NCBI RefSeq assembly: GCF_905115235.1
Contig: NC_051855.1
Span: 13,940,388-14,004,387 of the forward strand
From: Hermetia illucens
Lineage: Eukaryota > Arthropoda > Insecta > Diptera > Stratiomyidae
DNA: 64,000 bases
Reading direction: 5' to 3'
Shown: one piece after another, positions 1 through 26,704 of the stretch
Position numbering within the stretch: position 1 is the stretch's first letter
Layout: every line of letters starts with the position of its first letter
Translations under genes and position numbers: made by a program
Notes under the pieces: generated by a model
Databases searched by the model: none
Seen by the model: the letters and a program-made list of their open reading frames with translations, nothing else
What the model was told of the DNA's origin: nothing

Positions 1-1100
1 TGTTCAGTTTTGCAAACCAAGGTTTAGTAAGCGTGCGGACCGGGCATTAAATAACGTTCATCTTCTAATTTTTCAAGCTTACTTTAGTAAGCGTAGTTGC
101 GCTGAATCTTTCGAACACGACAAATTCTGCTCAAGAATGCGGAAAGCTTTAAGAATAAAAGGCACTTTACCAAGCTAGTCACGTACGGACATAAGAAGTG
201 GACAGCAGGACATAAAAGTCGAAAAGCCTACCTCATAAATGCTCCCTCTAGTGAGCGTCAAAGCATTAAGTTTGATTAACTTAAATAACAAATACTCAAG
301 ATATATTTTTCCACTACAATCTCCTCGGTGAAGTGTATTGCAATGATTGCAAGAATAGCTAGTATTAGTGTTTCTCACAGCCTTCTAAAGATAAAAGATA
401 CACACAAAAAAAAGGAAAATGGGGAAGCGTCTATGAATCTCTTAAAGTATTTGCGTACAGTATAATTATTTGAGTGTAGAAAAGGGAAACGAAAAAGGAG
501 GTATAATGTACTTCGTCCCTTCCACAATTGAGATGCTCCTCTGAAATGACTACTTTGATTCCTTTTCTCTCCGTATTAAATACAATTTGCAATCAGACGG
601 AAATTTCGAACCATTTGCCAATCTTTTACATGTGTATGTAGCTGAAATAATATGTCCGATTTCTCCCTGACCTAATTGAAGCTTTAACCTGATTTTTTTT
701 TGTGGAATATCAGATTCCCTATGTAATTTCGTGAAAGAACTTTCGCTCAGAGGAACGTAAATAAACGGAAGTAAATAAAGGAAGCTCATTAAGTAAAAAT
801 ATGAAATCTGGGGCTTTGTAAATTTTTTATTTCAACTACATTTCCTCCAGATAACGTAATACTAAATGCAATTTGTATAGTCTCATTATATATGTGTAAA
901 ACAGGAAAAAATGTTTAATTAAATTTTTTCCTTGTGTGCCAACTTACGAGCTTGGTTTGCTGAGTTGATCAAAAAGCTGATACTGAAGGTAACATCCCGT
1001 CCGGCTTTATGTAATCTTAATTGAGAACTGCATGCAACAATGTCTGCATGGAACAACTGCATGCGTCCAACAATGGACGCACGTTGGTTTTAGATATAAA
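1..1100. other. Intergenic, no gene seen
   Basis: AT-rich spacer. I see no reading frame with family resemblance and no clear element ends. The phrase TTTAGTAAGCGT occurs twice within the first 100 bases, hinting at a decayed repeat, but nothing more can be supported. Confidence 0.5.
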
Positions 1101-1109
1101 TTCACTTGA

Positions 1110-2035
1110 AGTGTAAGATCAAGGTAGAGGCAATTCACGCAAAGAGTGCGGAGCTGACCCAAGGAGGGTACAGATCATCGGCACATTGCAGGCAGCACTA
1201 GGTGTCCAAAATGCAGAAGAACCCTTAACACAAATCGCAGATGAGATTGTTACAAATCAACCTCAACCAGGACCCACTCTCGTAAACCATCCGCGAGGAA
1301 AACATGGATGTGGCCATAATTAATGAGCCATATCGAAACTACGGTGGTGACATCTGGGTCAAAGGCCAAACAGGCCAATCACCGCCATAGGCTTGTGGAG
1401 AAAAAGTCTTTGAGGAAATAGTGGAGCACCTGGAGGAAGGCTTCATCAGGGCAAAAGTGAAAGAAGTCGACATCTACAGCTGCTATGATCCACCCGGACG
1501 GCGCCTCATGAAACAGATTGTTCCCACCGTGCTCCACTACCATCAAAATAGGGGAAGCTAAACGGTTGTCCAGCTAAATGAGGGCATAATACCTCCAGTA
1601 GATGAGGAAGAGCTGAGGAACATATGTGCTAGGATCGATGACAACAAGCCCCCAGGTTGCATCCCCAATCCCAAACCGCTTTGGTGGACGAGATAAGAAA
1701 TAAGGAAGGCGCAATTCTAGTGGTAGGATATTTTTTAACCAGAGCCCTCGAATGGGGCACGCATCAACCAAACTTTTGAAGCACACAACGATGGAAGGTA
1801 CTGGAAGATTTCACGGCCAGTAATTTCAGTACATTTCCTCCGAAGTGAGAAACGGCTTTTCCCAACGTTCTTCCGTCCGACAAACACCTACCGGGTGGTA
1901 TATCGGGAAAAGCAGAGTTTTGCTCATATACTGAGGCCTGAGGTAATTTGTCAAACGGTTCCGGGCCAAAGTCCTAAACACTCCCGGGGGTGTTTTCGCC
2001 AGTTGTCTGTCTAAGACAGAAGTCTTCTTATTCAA
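1110..2035 (+). mobile_element. R1-clade LINE remnant (ORF1 end, endonuclease, linker)
   Basis: Forward reading gives HIAGSTRCPKC, like the last zinc knuckle of an R1-type ORF1. It is followed by a start of ORF2 with NLNQDPL, then REENMDVAIINEPY, the N-terminal endonuclease motif of R1 elements. Near 1590-1660 comes EEELRNICARIDDNKPPG, matching the linker before the reverse transcriptase (usual form KKAPGPDG). Two stops interrupt the endonuclease stretch and later parts change frame, so it is a dead 5' fragment. The R1 clade call rests on these motifs from memory. A related Jockey-group clade is the main alternative. Confidence 0.7.
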
Positions 2036-2039
2036 AGCG

Positions 2040-3900
2040 GATCATAAATTTAATTATTGTTGCGAGGAAAATCTAAGATTATTTCTAGATTTATTTAAAT
2101 CTACTGACAGTTGTGTATCTCCCATGAACCCTTTCTGAAAAATGCTCGTTAAAACCACCGAATACTATATAGTCTTAACATCTCTGGACGAGTACAGAAA
2201 AGGTTATCTGGCATACAAATCGAATTTTAAAAATTTTATTCCGGAAAAATAGGGTGCACTGTGAACGACATAAGTTGCGAGAAGAACGAACAAGGTATTT
2301 ATCTTCTCCCTTACTTTTCCGTTCAATTCCCATTGTAATCATATTTAGATGGAGCAAACTGGGATGAAAATAGGCTAGCACGTAAATTGGAAATTCTCTT
2401 TTAAAATATAACATCACATTCTAATATCTGAGAGGAAGAGCGCCCAAAAGGCATACAAAAATCAGGGAAATTATTAAAAATTGAATTTAAGACTGTAATC
2501 GGATGGTATTCAACACAATTTCATAAATTCGTCATTATAAGCTCATACTTCTGTAGATACTTTCGCAAAACATTACAAACAAGTTGGAGTTATCCATATT
2601 CTGGAAAATCATATAGAGAAAAACCCGAACAATTTGTCTTGAGAGAGTTTCAAAGTAAAACAGAAGCAGTGGTAAATAAATTCCTTGGAGATAGTACTGT
2701 ATCTACGTATATACAGTGCTATTCTTGACTCGAAATCTTCCTCATTTCTTGCTCGAGGATACCAGGGGAATATACATATGTACAAAACCACTAAAAAATA
2801 CATTCCAGGTATGGCGATAAAAGTGAGAAATAGACTACAACACCATATATCTTTACGGACATACGTGCGAAAAAAATAATGGATCAGAAAACACTATACG
2901 CCTGGAGCATTCCTCCAGTATCTTGTATTCCGTCATGAAGTATTTTTCTTCTTCTTGGTATTCCAAAGCCGAGGACAAAGATTTTCTATCAGAAAATGAG
3001 AGGAGAATTATACACACACAAAAACTTACGAACGGAAAAAGGCGAGCATTAGATCTGTGATCATTTATCAAACAAGAGTTTATGTACATGTAATAAATCT
3101 CAGAACTTGCATAATATCTTGTTGAACGAATACGACGAATATGACGTGTGGTATTAGTATAGATATACATAGTAGAATTCCGATAATTCGTATTCCGATT
3201 ATTTGTGTTGCCGCATAATTCGTACAAATATGCCGGTCCCCGGAATTAATTTCCTTTACTTTGTACCCCCGATGACTGGTAATCTCAATTAATTGATTGT
3301 GTAAATCAAAACCTTATTAAAATCCAACCTATCTCTCACTGGGATTGATATGTGGCTCTCCAGGAGCCAAGCCTCTTCTCCATCAACATTGTTAGTGAGT
3401 GGTGAGGAGGTGACCCTACTATTAATAAAACGCGGATCTAAACCGAGGAGTCGAAAAAATCCTCCCTCAATCCAGGGTGTTATGCGAACCTTACGCATTG
3501 GATAGTTTGCAGTCCAGGGTAAATGGCTGTATTCGAACGGAGCCTCATTAATACCTGTTCGCCTCAGTGAGTAAGTCTGACCTTACCGTGCTCAAATGGG
3601 ATAAAAAAAAAACAATCGGGACTCCGTGCTGCATACAAACTGGTCCATCAGGAGACCTGCCGTCAGCTATTAACCATATTACCGAAGGTATTTCTGGAGC
3701 AAATACTTACTCGTGAGAAGCAGAAAATAATTGACGACCTCATCCTCATACAAATATGTGGGGGAAGGAAAAAGGAGCTATTTATCAGCATACGCTTCAA
3801 ATAAGGTCTTATATTGATAGCATGGGCGACGAAGAACACGCTGATTGACTTAGGACTATAGTTGTTAAACTGCCAGGATAGAAGGGAACGGAACTAACGA
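2040..3900. other. Intergenic, mostly unassigned
   Basis: No gene recognised. Near 3308 there is AAAACCTTATTAAAAT, the terminal motif of a dispersed repeat family also seen near 9.8, 10.5, 14.5, 24.6, 55.0 and 63.9 kb. The rest is AT-rich with only short frames lacking any familiar motif. Confidence 0.45.
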
Positions 3901-3904
3901 CATG

Positions 3905-4430
3905 TGCTGGGAAAAACCTACCCGGGGCACACATGGGGACGGTTTACCTTCCCAAAGCTACAGCGATTGAGATGGGGAAGCTTCCACGCCTCCTCATCAC
4001 TCAAAACGTGAATTTCCACACACGGTTATGGAGAATTAGTAGAAGCAAAGGGAAGGCGAAAGCAAACGGAGAGGGAGGAACTACTTCGTGCGTTTCATCG
4101 ACATGGATGATGTTGCGGTCGTTTTTTTCTCAGAGTCTGAGCGCTAGGATCACCTCGAGTGTATTTTCCAACATCTGCTTGAGTCCGGGCTCTAATGTTG
4201 AAAAGTACAAACTCCTACAATAGCAGGTGAAAGCTTTCACACCATTCACCTCGACATTATTGGCCCTTCGCGAGAATCGCATGTATTCAAGTATTGCCTC
4301 ACTATCATCGACATCGGAAAAATCAAGCACGAAGGGATCGAGGCTCTGGCGGTATGGTGTGAAGAAAACCCGGTCACACGCCAACCGTGGCATACACCTG
4401 TAACTGTTTTCCATTCCATGCCGAAAAACA
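3905..4430 (+). mobile_element. Ty3/Gypsy retrotransposon fossil, pol fragment
   Basis: Forward reading around 4080-4210 resembles the end of a Ty3/Gypsy reverse transcriptase (a DDV-type catalytic neighbourhood followed by HLECIFQHLLESG). Around 4240-4320 it resembles the integrase core start (HLDIIGPS, then YCLTIID). The material between these domains is missing. Broken and old, with several breaks. No terminal repeats can be identified here. Confidence 0.65.
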
Positions 4431-4559
4431 TAAATGTTGGTCAAATTAACCTGCAGTACCCCCAGTCTACGAAGCAAACCTTCCTGACATAACTTTTGCG
4501 TCGGAATCTCTGGCAAGTGATCATTAGTACATCGCGTTCGACGTGGTTGACGCTACCTA

Positions 4560-5030
4560 CCGAAGTACACCAACCCGGCGTTCTGCTTGCGTATGAAACG
4601 TCGCGAGGGTGAACATCGGGGAATTCATCGCAGCTCTTAGAACAGGCAGGTTCCAGCTAATGCGATAAATAAAAGCAAAGCTCTTGGCAGACAGAAGCTA
4701 GTCAACAAGGTAAATGAGGATCGATGGGGACTTGCCTATAAACTTGTTGGAAAATAGGGACTCTGCGGAAACCATGCATACTAAGTACCAACCAGATTGA
4801 CCGCATTGTACAGGCATTATTTCCTAGACATCGCCTACGGGTTGATGTCAACAACGCGAAAAGTCTCGAGACTTACCCCAGTTTCACAATAAGAGAGCTC
4901 GAAGCAGTTCTCACCATGAAAAACATGAAGGCGCCAGGTCCTGATGTTATCCTAGGGGAAGTTTACAAACTGGTGTTCCGAAATCTTCCAGACTTGCTGC
5001 TCGGGGCGTTCAACGCTTGCTTGAAGTAGG
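4560..5030 (+). mobile_element. R1-like LINE, start of reverse transcriptase
   Basis: Around 4790-5030 the forward frame reads IDRIVQALFPRH, then TIRELEAVLTMKNMKAPGPD and VILGEVYKLVF. This is the canonical linker into the reverse transcriptase of R1/Jockey-group LINEs (KAPGPDG box). The rest of the polymerase is absent. It lies next to a Gypsy fossil in the same orientation, so this interval is a mosaic of unrelated insertions. Confidence 0.75.
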
Positions 5031-5039
5031 ACATTTTTC

Positions 5040-5870
5040 CTTATAAACACATAGCAAAGTTATCCCTCGAACTGTTCCATCCAAACATTCAGAGCAAACA
5101 AAACTTTTAAGCAATAGCGAAAGTTGCAAGGATCCCAGTATTATATAGTTCAATATGTAGTCTGCTACCTTTAGATTGCTAACCTTCATGTATTTCACGC
5201 AACTGATCTTAACATTATAGTGGACTGCTTAGGTTATTTAGCCATAGAAAGTGTTCGTGTTGTCCAACTTTAAGTAAAAAATCCTTGAAACTGTCGCGCT
5301 CTACACTAACACCACATAATACCTCTTGGCAATTTCTAAAAGAAAAATAAACTTTTCAGAATTATATATATTTGTAGGTATCGCTTTTATACTATCGATT
5401 TATAATTTCACGGATCTTTTTTCATACAAATGGGAGGGTGAGGGGTGGAAATAAATCAATAGCTAGGAGTTCTGCTATCGCAATTTGGGAAAATATACCT
5501 ATTGGAAAACAGCAACATCTCGCTTGTGGGAAGAATATGAGTTAAAAAGACTGACTAATCAAAATTTATTGATTAGAAATATATACACACAATCTGTACA
5601 TGTAGATACTGGTAATTATTTACGCCCTGGCTTAAATCTATTATTTATGTGGCAGGAAAATGGAATATATTAACGAAATTTCACCAACTGAATATACATA
5701 TTTGAATCGAAAAGGAAACCACGTAGAATGCAGTGCATTATTAATCGATAATTTAATCAACAACTGACAAGTGAAGAGTATAACCCTGTTTAGTTTCGTT
5801 TTAGGGTTGAATTTATCTTTCAAAATTTGAGGTATAGATACATTCATTTCCCTGACTTTAACTCTGAATT
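5040..5870. other. Intergenic, nothing recognised
   Basis: AT-rich sequence with short frames only. I found no family motif, terminal repeats or RNA gene. Confidence 0.45.
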
Positions 5871-5874
5871 TTGG

Positions 5875-7010
5875 GAATTAAGTTTTCTTTAAGAATTCAA
5901 CGAACTCCTGAGTCCGCCATACCCTTAATGAGGGGCTGGATAAATTTCAAAGAAACTTTCTTCCAAGTTAACTGGTTCACAGACCCCTCCGTTCTGGGAT
6001 AGCATCCAAATTTGAGCCAAAAATAGACGGCTTTGTCGACCTACCTACCATGATAGATATTGAATCGAATCTTGGGTTTGAGCCGCCGACCGGCCTGGTA
6101 GTATAGTCTTCTTGGTCTGGGTGTGTCGATGAATTATGTCTCGTTTTCCCGCTTATCGTTGATGAAAAGGCGTAATGATGTACCAATAGCGGTTTTCGCC
6201 ATTAACTTTTCTCGTTGGAATTTAACTTACATGTATTTCGTTATTTCCGCCTCCCAAGTTGATACGACTGGCGTGAGTTCAAGAGTCAACTTCGCCTATA
6301 CCTAAGGCTCCCAATTGGTCTAAGTTTGTTTGTTCTGCGGTTTATAGGATCTCCAGTGTGCACTTAGAAAGCGCTCGCAACCAGAGGGGTCGCAAGAGAT
6401 CGTCTATCATAAATGAAGTGAAAGTTTCTCATCTCCAATTTGTCAATCTTCCAGAAAGCGTCTGATACGCTTGCCTTCAGAGTCACTCAATCTATTCTTA
6501 AGTGCGTTATAGTCTTGGTTAAGACTTTTTACTGAGTCGGAGACCTGTTGTAGTACCTCGAACTCCAAGTCGGCGATAACCAGCTTGAATCATATTTCAT
6601 CCTTCTTTACCCTGGAAGTTACAAACACGGCTTCTATTTGTTAAAACCAGAGATCAGCTTTCCAGAAAGATGGGATGTGTGAAGCCGGGCCTACGCCACT
6701 CAACTCTATGTTTGCTGGATTTTGGTTGCTGACGCTGTGAGGAATGTATCCTTGGCGTCGCCTCATTTCCGAGAATTAGTGGTACCGCCATAATATATAC
6801 AAGAACCGCCTAGTCAATTCAGGTCTAAGCCGACCAAGGCAGCTTTGAGTTTTGTTTAAGGATTCGAGGAAGTCCTGAGTCTGCCATCCACTTGATGATG
6901 ACGTAAATAAGGGGGGTAAACAACACCTTGTAACCACTCTTATCACGCTGCTCCTAGAGTATGAGCGAGGTAGCGTTTGATGGACTACCTCTGCACTGGA
7001 CAAAAGGCAA
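5875..7010 (-). mobile_element. Ty3/Gypsy (mag-like) retrotransposon fossil with Gag core
   Basis: On the minus strand, 6425-6690 reads like a Ty3/Gypsy Gag capsid core of the mag type. It shows FWKADLWF, a short helix, LVIADLEFEVLQQVSDSV, YNALKNRL, then SEGKRIRRFLE. A stretch at 6845-6895 is repeated imperfectly in the same orientation at 5880-5930, about 0.96 kb away. This could be remains of terminal repeats or of a nested copy. The element is clearly broken and appears old. Confidence 0.6.
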
Positions 7011-7014
7011 GCCG

Positions 7015-7935
7015 TCTACTTTTGTTTCAAGGATAGCTTTTTAACCGACTGAAAATATCTAAACCCCCAATTTTCAACAAAAAATTATCAGCCAATTACT
7101 TTCATATTATCGCCATTTGGTCATTACGTAAAAACCTAACTGAGGCAAAAATCTTCAAAGGAAATCAAATAAAGGATGGAAACATATCATAACAACAATT
7201 GGCACGTCTTGTACTTGACATGAAAATGTCCTCACGCACATGGGGATGTGTTTATTTTCTACTGTGGGCTCCCTCCGTAAATTGAAATTTATTTTCCGTC
7301 CCTTTCTTATTTTACACCCCTTCAATAAAAAAAAATGTTCTAGTCATTACTTGCACGTTTTGCACTTCCAAAACAGTTTCAGCACATTGATGATGATCTA
7401 GGGGAAAGCAGGGTAACATCTGAAGCCAATCAATGACAAACCCAACCGATTCGGTGGAAGGTGAGAATCCTGTACATCCTATCATATACAGGAAATTTTC
7501 TGAAACGATGAGAAAGCGCGCCAGGAATACCTCTGACAATAGAGAATTGTCACGGGAAACGTGACAACACGTGGCTTTTAATATTTGAACGCTTACAGCG
7601 GACAATTACGGTGCACTTTACTGAAGATGCTTTAGCTTCTATGTTAGATACACCTGCACATATTTTCACGTTCACATGCTCATTGAAAACGATTAAGTGC
7701 AGTGTGGGGAAGATGAGATGTGCAGATTCAATAACATTCTGTATTGGCTCTCGAGCATTTGTTGACTTCTAACATTGGAAAGTATCGACAACATCCATAT
7801 TGATAAAAGATAAATTTTTAGAGATACCGTGAATTGAGTAAGATGAAATTTATAAAAAAACCAAGTAAATATTTGACAACCATTTACATGGTTAGAGAAC
7901 TAATTATATATATTCAAAAGCAGTGATCTGAGATA
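7015..7935. other. Intergenic, nothing recognised
   Basis: AT-rich spacer. No family motif, array or RNA gene was seen on either strand. Confidence 0.45.
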
Positions 7936-7939
7936 GGCA

Positions 7940-8170
7940 AAATCCTATTCAAGGAAGGAGATGACCAGAATCAGCCTGAAGTTAAATATCAGAAAAATCA
8001 ATGTTATGAGTCTGACGGATCATCACATCCTTTCCATTTGCATTAATGATTGAAATATTGAGGGCGTCGAACAGTTTATATGTATATCTCGGAAGCGTTC
8101 TTGCTGCCAACGGAGGCACCGAACTTGATGCCTCTCGACCTATTGATAGCTCTAAGTCTACGTTTTATCC
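7940..8170 (+). mobile_element. RTE-like LINE, tail of reverse transcriptase
   Basis: Forward reading gives a stretch of the type LKLNIRKINVMSLTD, then IEGVEQFIYLGSVLAANG and GTELDASRPI. This matches the thumb region after the polymerase of RTE/craniofacial-type LINEs (usual form FKYLGSVVSADGGTE). One frame change interrupts it. It ends shortly before the mGluR leader. Confidence 0.65.
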
Positions 8171-8240
8171 AAAACTATTATAATTAACCTTTATTTTTGT
8201 TCGTTTGAAATTGATTTCCCTTTTTTGATTTCTTTTACAG

Positions 8241-21976
<13,736 letters not shown>

Positions 21977-22057
21977 TTCAATTCACAATTATAATAATCT
22001 TTTCAAGTTTACTTCATACACGCGTTAAGAATTTCAAAGAACCGCCATAATTGCTAG

Positions 22058-22174
22058 AATAAAAAAAAATATGTTATAGCATGAAGAATAGAAGAAATGA
22101 AGTCAATAACAAAAGGAAGCTCATCAGTATTAACTTTAAAATGATATTTAATGATTAAATTAAGATAAAATAAA
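22058..22174 (+). terminator. Candidate polyadenylation signals of mGluR
   Basis: AATAAA occurs at 22058 and again at 22169, about 80 and 190 bases past the mGluR stop. Either could set the 3' end. The cleavage site cannot be placed from sequence. Confidence 0.5.
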
Positions 22175-22261
22175 ATGGACCTAATTAAAACAAGTCAAGG
22201 GGCTCTATATATTTGTGATTTATAATTTTTATAAAAATGAACTTAGACCGATATATATTTA

Positions 22262-22330
22262 ATTTCCCAACGCTTCGTCAAGTTGCCTCGGCATCATCAG
22301 TTTCGAATGATGGCGACCATATTGCAGAAT
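22262..22330 (-). other. Possible hammerhead-like segment, weak
   Basis: The minus strand reads ACTGATGATGCCGAGGCAAC followed by TTGACGAAGCGTTGG. It has the CTGATGA box and a GAA box, but the stem between them is only about 4 pairs (CGAG/CTTG) and the third A is replaced. It sits just past mGluR. See findings. Confidence 0.25.
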
Positions 22331-22339
22331 AACTTTTTC

Positions 22340-23990
22340 AACCCAAACAATCAAAGAGTGGCTGATTTCCCATTTTGTTAATTTTCCTGCAGAGTGAAAT
22401 ATGATCTTGCTTTTCCCTCTTTAAATGTCTGATATAATCTAGGGCATCAGGGGTATCATATGTACACCCTGTTAAATAAATATATGTACAAAACCTATTT
22501 CCGTCTTTTTTGTCCTTTAGTTGTTTGGATATTCTTTTCTTTTTTCTTCTTTATTTTGTTTGTTGTTTTTTGGACATGATCCTAATTTTTAAGGAAAAAG
22601 TTCTTTCGAGCAATATCCAATTATGTGTGCAAAATGACTTCAGTTGCATCGTGACTATCGTGTAACAAGTTCCGTTAATTTTTCAAGCGACTTGTTTACT
22701 ATTATTTTGGGACAACAACGGTAAGTAGTTTTTCGACTGGTTCTAAAGCTGCGTTTCATATAATTTACATTAAACAAAAATGCCACGTGCTATGCACTTC
22801 TGAAAAAAGGAACGTGGATTGATCACAGGATTAAGAGAGAATTGTCTGCAGCAAGAGGTCGTCGATTGATGACCGAGACGAGGAGCTCAGTGAATAAGAA
22901 AAAGAGTTGTGCGGAAATAAAGGTCGCACTGAAACTGACGTGAGAATTTTTAAGTTGCACATATAATTATTTAACAGAGTGTATATCCAGATCGAGCATT
23001 TTTTATTAACAAGAGGGTGAGTAAAACCTACCCAGAATGTAATGCCTTCCTAAGTTATGTAAGGTAAATTTCTATTGACTTGATTGGGAATTTAAATTAA
23101 TTAAATTAAAATTAAAAGGCGTTTCATTTTTGGCAATAAAGACCAAGGGTCATAGATAACGCATAAGATTTCGTTATTAATAACAGAAAGGAAAGAACAT
23201 TTTAGTCAAAATCTAGTCAAACTTCAAGTATTCTATTTTATGTAAATAAAAATGCTACGGAAAAGAATAAAATCAATAATTCACGGCTAAGTTCAGTTAA
23301 TAACCGAGATAACTAATTACATATTAAAAACCCAAAAATCAGTATTCCAGCAAAAAAAATCATTATTAAGTGCCAAGATGTCGTTTGTAATAATTTAATC
23401 TTTCATAAAAAAAAACCCTCAAAATTAAATTTTGTCCCTGCAGAATATTTAACAGGCGGACTACCCCATATCCATATATCAATTATCTATTTATGCTTGT
23501 ATATATATTGCAATGCAAAATGCTCAACACCCCATTGTTTGGCCTCAAATTATTCATCTTTTTTGACCAGATAGATTTGGATCTTAATGTAATGGCCCTA
23601 AAATAGTAGTTTTAAACAAAAAGAAGAAAAAGGGATCAATGGGGTAAGAAATGGAAACTTGGTACTTTTTTTTCTGCAAAAAGTTTTAAATCCAATTTGA
23701 TTATTTTCTATTCGCTTATTGTAATGTCGAATTTCACGCTTTTCGAACATTAATGTTGTTGATGCTTCTTGAATGGCTTTCCAGTTTTTTTTTTCTGTAT
23801 CTTAAAAATGTTTTTCATCACAAACAATATCGGAACTTAAATTGGCATTCTCAACTGGACTTCTAGCTGGGGAGATCAAGGTATCAGAAACTCATTGAAC
23901 TTGGTTCAACCCATTTTTTCAGGATTTCCTCTTTGTATTACAGTCTATTCGCCCATAACAATGAAAATGAATTTCGATCTTCCCTCTTAC
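22340..23990. other. Intergenic, nothing recognised
   Basis: Very AT-rich, with long A and T runs. No gene-like frame and no clear repeat structure. Confidence 0.5.
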
Positions 23991-23997
23991 CATTAAC

Positions 23998-24385
23998 CTA
24001 GTACTGTAAAAATGCACTGAGGCATCGACGACCTAGGGGTGCATCTGGTTGAGGGAATGCCAAAAGTTTACCGTCTACCAACAGTTGTTTGGTGGCTTCA
24101 AACGCTTGGACGATTTCTAGAGGCCACATAACCTCCCGCGTCTTCGTATCAGACGGGAAGGTGTTAAGTAATGCCTGGTGGTGAGTGGCTTTGGGCAAGA
24201 AACGACGGTAGTAGTTTGGCTTGCCCAAGTATCTTTTAACGTCTTTGATCCTCTTTGACAGCGGAAAGCTCACGATCGCGTGCACCTTTCTAAGGCGGGC
24301 TGTAAACCATCAGGGGGGATGGAATGACCTAGAAATTGCAGTCTACAATTTCGATCTACTAGATTTGTAAAGTCATCTCTCCATA
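23998..24385 (-). mobile_element. Ty3/Gypsy fossil, RT to RNase H region
   Basis: The minus strand reads LQFLGHSIPPDGLQP, then IKDVKRYLGKPNYYRRFLP, AFEATKQLL and LLAFPQPDAPL. This is the connection between reverse transcriptase and RNase H in Ty3/Gypsy elements. A single domain fragment without terminal repeats, broken. Confidence 0.8.
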
Positions 24386-24564
24386 GCCACACAGAAGTAC
24401 CTTTTCTTCGTCTTCCGTAAAAACAGATCGACAAAGTTCTGGCGAACTGTCTTGACTTTCCTTTTTACAGTAGAAACTGAGCAGCTGAAAATAATTTGGC
24501 TGCTAGCATATACCCCATTTTCCCTTCTAGAACAACACCCACACCTTTGCCGATATTCTCTTGG

Positions 24565-24800
24565 GACCAAGGTTTTGTGTAAAATTGGTTCACTTTCTGT
24601 CTGTCACACGCACTTTTCTCCAAAACCGCGAAACCGATTCGAACGAAATGTGGTGGACAGATGGCAACTATGAAGTCCTACGCATACAGTGAGTGACATA
24701 AACTTGCGTGAAATTTAAAGAAGAATGTGGCCATGTGGGATATCAAATGAAATGGCTCAATTAGTAGTTTTCGAAACTAATCCTATTTTTGAAACTGGGT
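24565..24800 (+). repeat. Dispersed repeat with CTGTCTGTCACAC end
   Basis: Starts with GGTTTTGTGTAAAATTGGTT and TTTCTGTCTGTCACACG, followed by TGGTGGACAGATGGCAACTA and ACAGTGAGTGACAT. The same order of phrases is found at 55005-55230. Likely a SINE-like or MITE-like family, not one I can name. Confidence 0.55.
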
Positions 24801-25785
24801 GAAACATACGGGAGATGAGATGAACACAAAACTTTTACACCTAAAACGTCCAGCTTTCGGCATTCCTACTTGTTTGTGTCTATTGTAATTAACTTCTTCA
24901 CATTTGCTAACAATATAGATCGACCGTATTCTGCGGTAATTTCAACTGACATACAATTGGGTTTACCATAATAACAATTTACTAAGTGAATTATCGATTT
25001 AGATGCCGCTTAGAAGCAATAGTGACGATTTATGTAAAAGAATTGTAATAGCCACATTTGAAACATCGGTTCTAACTAAAGATTACCCTAACATAATGTG
25101 TGCACTTTTGTAAATATTAACTAATAAAGTAGAAGCTGCGAAATTAGTACACCTTCGTCAATTTCTCATCTACTGCTTGCCTTTTGCTTTCTTCATGCAA
25201 GAACCTTTCGCATTGTTCTTTCAATTATTTGTCTATTAATACGAGTACAATAGATATATGCATTTCGCTATGTATGTTACGCATGTGTGAGGATAGAAAT
25301 AATAGAAAAAGGTATGTAGAAATATATTTGCTGTTATCATAGAGCAAAAGGAGTTCTAGTGAATATAAATTCAATTCGCATTGTAAAAGATAGACATGTA
25401 ACATAGACAAAAAAGATAGTAAAGTAGAAATATATATGAAAAAAGAAACAAACGATGATACCAAAGGACATATCAAAATTCATATTCTAGATTTAAGAGT
25501 GAACAATCCAATGAATATGTAAGAATATAGAAAAAAAGTTGAAGGGCTCAAATAAAATATGGGAAACATTTAGAGCAGATAATAGAACGTTAAATTTATT
25601 AAACTGTTTACTCTGGTTATGTTTGTTGTATGATATTTTATTTGGAAACCAGTAAAAGGATTTTTTTCCCAGCTCGCTCTCGCTATGAAATGTCTCAATA
25701 ACATATATATATATATTTAGTTCACGAAATCGAATTAGAATGATTTTAATAAAGTATAGAAAAAAGCATTACGTGTTCAATTATA
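24800..25785. other. Intergenic, nothing recognised
   Basis: AT-rich with a short TA run near 25700. No gene or element recognised. Confidence 0.5.
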
Positions 25786-25789
25786 TTTC

Positions 25790-26640
25790 TTCTTCACCCC
25801 TCTCCTCCCTTACTCCGGTCACCCACTGAAAAAGTGGAAAGGCCCAGTTTCCCAACGGTTAAGGTGACTGGAAGCGAATTCAAGTTTGGAAAAGGAGCCA
25901 CGAGAAAAGATGGCAAACTTCGAGCTGCGTGGCACTGCTTTGTCCGGAAAAAAGGGTGTCGAATTCTCCAATAACTGGAGAGTACGGACCTCATCAGGAA
26001 GAAAAATTACTTTACGCTTCCGATATATGGACTGACTCCCCAGAATTGTGTCCGCCTATCGTACCATCTCGGATTCGGCTGTAATGGTAATCGCTGAGGT
26101 TATTCCGATCGCTCTCCATGCTGCTGAGCAGATGCTTATATACCCCAGAAAAGGCAAGGGAAATAGGAAAACTGTCCCTTGTGAAGAGAGGGCCCGTACT
26201 TTCTGCGTCTGGCAACAATCTTGGGAAAGAGAATCGGGAGGTTGTTGGACCGCGCATCTCACAGAAGACGTACGGCCGTGGTTCAATCGAAAGTACGGTG
26301 AGATTGACTATTGCCTAACCCAGCTGCTCAGCGGACACGGGAATTTTCAATCTTACCTCCATACAATCGGGTGATGGATGATGACTGCCACAACTTTTAT
26401 TTCTGCAGAAGGTGGGAGCGCCATCACCATCTTCTTTCGATGGAAGGGTGTCTTGGGTCCCCGGACACTATAATTGAAGCCACGCTGCAGAGCGAAGCCA
26501 CATGGAGCCGAGTGACACGTTATACTCAAGGCATTCTTAAGACAAAAAAAGGGAGATGTGATTTAGTCCCCTTCTTTATTAGGCTGTTTAGCTGCTTTGG
26601 GATTAAAATTTTCGGTGGTATCAATCCGCTTCGAGACATC
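25790..26640 (+). mobile_element. R1-clade LINE, 3' part of ORF2
   Basis: A continuous forward frame at 26048-26374 reads VSAYRTISDSAVMVIAEVIP, then RTFCVWQQSWE, YGEIDYCLTQLLSGHG and YLHTIG. The C-terminal domain follows in a neighbouring frame (RRWERHHHLL, then EATWSRVTRYTQGIL). This is the R1 region from the polymerase thumb to the terminal zinc-binding domain, and the best preserved LINE here. The zinc ligands are partly changed, and a frameshift near 26.37 kb shows it is dead. Confidence 0.8.
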
Positions 26641-26704
26641 ACGTCTCAATTAGAGTATTTTACCCCGGGTGGATTTAGTTTTTTTCGAGTATTGAGTTAA
26701 GGCA

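Noticed and set aside
26048-26374. 108-codon frame as a host gene
   Set aside because: The peptide is the R1 LINE thumb and tail region.
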